DNA of 55,329 bases. It comes from Deltaproteobacteria bacterium (lineage in GTDB: Bacteria > Myxococcota_A > Polyangia > Polyangiales > JADJMO01). The stretch covers positions 1-55,329 of the forward strand of contig JACPFM010000037.1 in NCBI GenBank assembly GCA_016182965.1, in the 5' to 3' direction. A program made the position numbers and the translations under genes. Every line of letters begins with the position of its first letter. Positions within the stretch are counted from its first letter, which is position 1. Shown one piece after another: positions 54,134 to 55,329 of this stretch. Below the pieces are notes generated by a model. It saw nothing but the letters and a program-made list of their open reading frames with translations. It ran no database searches and had not been told where the DNA came from.

Positions 54134-54290
54134 TCGGGGGCGGTGGTCGGTTTGGAGTTCCTCGGGTTTGGCCGGGCGATCACCGAACGCGGCGTGAACG
54201 AGGGGTACGCGGTCCTCGGGGGTGGGTTCGGAAGGTAATCGAGCGGTTCGGTCGGGCCGTCCCGCAGCCGAACGTTTCCGGGACGCACGA

Positions 54291-54941
54291 TCACGCCGCC
54301 GGGGACACCGAGATTTCCGGCGTCGCCGAGGGGCTCGCCGGAGGGACTTGCGGGACAGCGCCCGCGAGGGCGCGGTGGACGATCGACCGGCCGACGTTCA
54401 TGCGGCTGGCGATCTCCCTGATCGAGAGTCCCTCATCGCGGAGCTGCATCGCCTCGTCGAGATCGAACCGGCGCTCGGGTCGGCCGATCCGCTTCCCCCG
54501 ACGACGCGCGGCGGCGACACCGGCCTTCGTGCGCTCCTTGATGGCGTCGGCTTCGTAGGCCGCCATGGCGGCCACGACCGCGAACACCATGCGGCCCGCA
54601 GCCGTGCTCGTGTCGATGCCGTCGTTGACGGAGATGAAGTCGATGGCCCGCTCGCGGAAGTCGTCGAGCGTGACGACGAGGTGGCGCACGCTTCGTGCCC
54701 ACCTGTCGAACCGCCAGACGGCGACGACCTCGAAGCGGCCCTTCCGCGAGTCCGCCATGAGCTTGTCGAGCGCGGGGCGCCGGTCCTTCGTGCCCGAGTA
54801 GCCCTCGTCTACATACTCCCCGGCAACCTTCCATCCACGCTGCTCGGCCAGCCTGCGCAGCCCGTCGAGTTGGAGGTCGGCCTTCTGGTCGTTCGTGGAG
54901 ACGCGGGCGTAGAGGGCGACGCGGCGGGGCGTGGAGGCCAT
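54291..54941 (-). CDS. Small serine recombinase (resolvase/invertase family), second copy
   Basis: 216 residues. The catalytic domain has VALYARVSTNDQ with Ser15, DRWARSVRHLV and YEADAIKERTKAGV, and the HTH reads MQLRDEGLSIREIASRMNVG. Related to, but clearly diverged from, the enzyme at 43783-44430. It points towards the degenerate ORF copy 2 (convergent), while the first recombinase follows copy 1 in the same direction. Confidence 0.93.
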   Translation of the reverse strand: MASTPRRVALYARVSTNDQKADLQLDGLRRLAEQRGWKVAGEYVDEGYSGTKDRRPALDKLMADSRKGRFEVVAVWRFDRWARSVRHLVVTLDDFRERAIDFISVNDGIDTSTAAGRMVFAVVAAMAAYEADAIKERTKAGVAAARRRGKRIGRPERRFDLDEAMQLRDEGLSIREIASRMNVGRSIVHRALAGAVPQVPPASPSATPEISVSPAA

Positions 54942-54959
54942 GGCTCACCTACTCTGCCG

Positions 54960-55084
54960 GGCGGCGTCGGATCCATCACGAGGCCGAGCTGCGCGCCGGG
55001 GGCATGTCGCTTCGCGACGCGGCCAAGGCGCTCGGGGTCGGCGCGGCCACGCTGTCGAGGGCGATGAGCGCGCCGAACGTGTAG
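54960..55084 (+). pseudogene. Serine-recombinase HTH remnant
   Basis: On the plus strand, divergent from the recombinase at 54291-54941, the frame ending in TAG at 55082-55084 reads HEAELRAGGMSLRDAAKALG, then ATLSRAMSAPN. This is a resolvase-type C-terminal helix-turn-helix with no catalytic domain in front. It is probably the stump of a third recombinase gene. Confidence 0.55.
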
Positions 55085-55100
55085 GGCTTGGAGGTGACGG

Positions 55101-55329
55101 TCAGCCCTTGGAGAGCTTCGCGAGGAGCATGAGGATGGCGAAGCCGACGATGCCCAGGACGAGGAGCACTGCCAACATGGCACCGCAGCCGGGGGCGCTC
55201 ACGGGCTTCACCTCCTTCGCGACGTAGGTCGGGTCGATCGCCTTGATCTTGGCGATCAGGCCCTCGCGAAGCGCTTCCAGCTTCGGGCGCATGGAGTCCG
55301 GCACGTTCAGGTACTCGTAGCCCTCGGAG
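55101..55329 (-). CDS. Hypothetical membrane-anchored protein, 5' end outside window
   Basis: Only the last about 75 residues are in the window; the frame is open to the right edge. A soluble part (LNVPDSMRPKLEALREGL, then IDPTYVAKEVKPVSAPG) is followed by one strong C-terminal transmembrane helix (AMLAVLLVLGIVGFAILMLL) and a short basic tail, so it may be tail-anchored. Function unknown. A GTG at 55304 is possible but not needed. Confidence 0.5.
   Translation of the reverse strand, partial: SEGYEYLNVPDSMRPKLEALREGLIAKIKAIDPTYVAKEVKPVSAPGCGAMLAVLLVLGIVGFAILMLLAKLSKG

Overview
The window is GC-rich (about 70 % in most genes). It has many GTG starts that overlap the preceding stop (gtga/atga), multi-cysteine secreted proteins, a decaheme OmcA/MtrC-type cytochrome, Uma2 proteins and a giant RHS protein. 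Together these suggest a myxobacterium-like member of the Myxococcota (Polyangiales/Sandaracinales type). This is inferred from gene content; there is no rRNA or other marker to prove it.

Layout. 1-9.0 kb: two tandem paralogous multi-domain DsbA-like proteins (the first cut by the window edge and frameshifted) flank a coupled FHA-GGDEF/GspE-type ATPase pair. Next come a periplasmic methionine-sulfoxide repair set (MsrP-like molybdoenzyme, cytochrome b561-like partner, lipoprotein MsrB). 9.0-18.3 kb: Cys-rich secreted protein, an MBL-fold hydrolase/TetR operon with two clear palindromic operators, LysR, decaheme lipoprotein cytochrome, a lipoprotein, a TPR-PEGA protein, a Cys-rich gene relic and a VKOR-like protein. 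18.4-22.8 kb: a tightly coupled six-gene operon around the arsenosugar radical-SAM enzyme ArsS, with a peroxidase-like protein, two glycosyltransferases, a rhodanese-membrane protein and a fatty-acid-hydroxylase-like protein. 22.9-29.5 kb: nhaA, a lipoprotein, ftsB/divIC, pxpABC (5-oxoprolinase), a 37-residue basic ORF and guaB.

29.6-33.8 kb is a scrapyard: two half genes joined tail to tail (Uma2 and SNF2-helicase), an intact Uma2 gene, a twin 20-bp palindrome, an endonuclease I pseudogene, a truncated copy of the TetR gene from 11.6 kb, and a short repeat family in inverted orientation around the broken genes.

33.9-55.3 kb is a polymorphic-toxin and mobile-element region. A 3059-residue RHS lipoprotein ends in a variable tip followed by a small membrane protein (likely immunity). 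Ten kilobases downstream, about 189 bp of the RHS core reappears fused to a different, AT-richer tip with its own putative immunity gene. Behind each tip-immunity pair lies the same degenerate ORF and a small serine recombinase. Between the two modules sits a replicon-like element: a P4-type primase-helicase and a small RHH-like protein on one strand, a CHC2/Toprim/AAA protein and a tyrosine recombinase on the other, diverging from an iteron-like array. The repeated arrangement core-tip-immunity-degenerate ORF-serine recombinase is the most interesting structure in the window.
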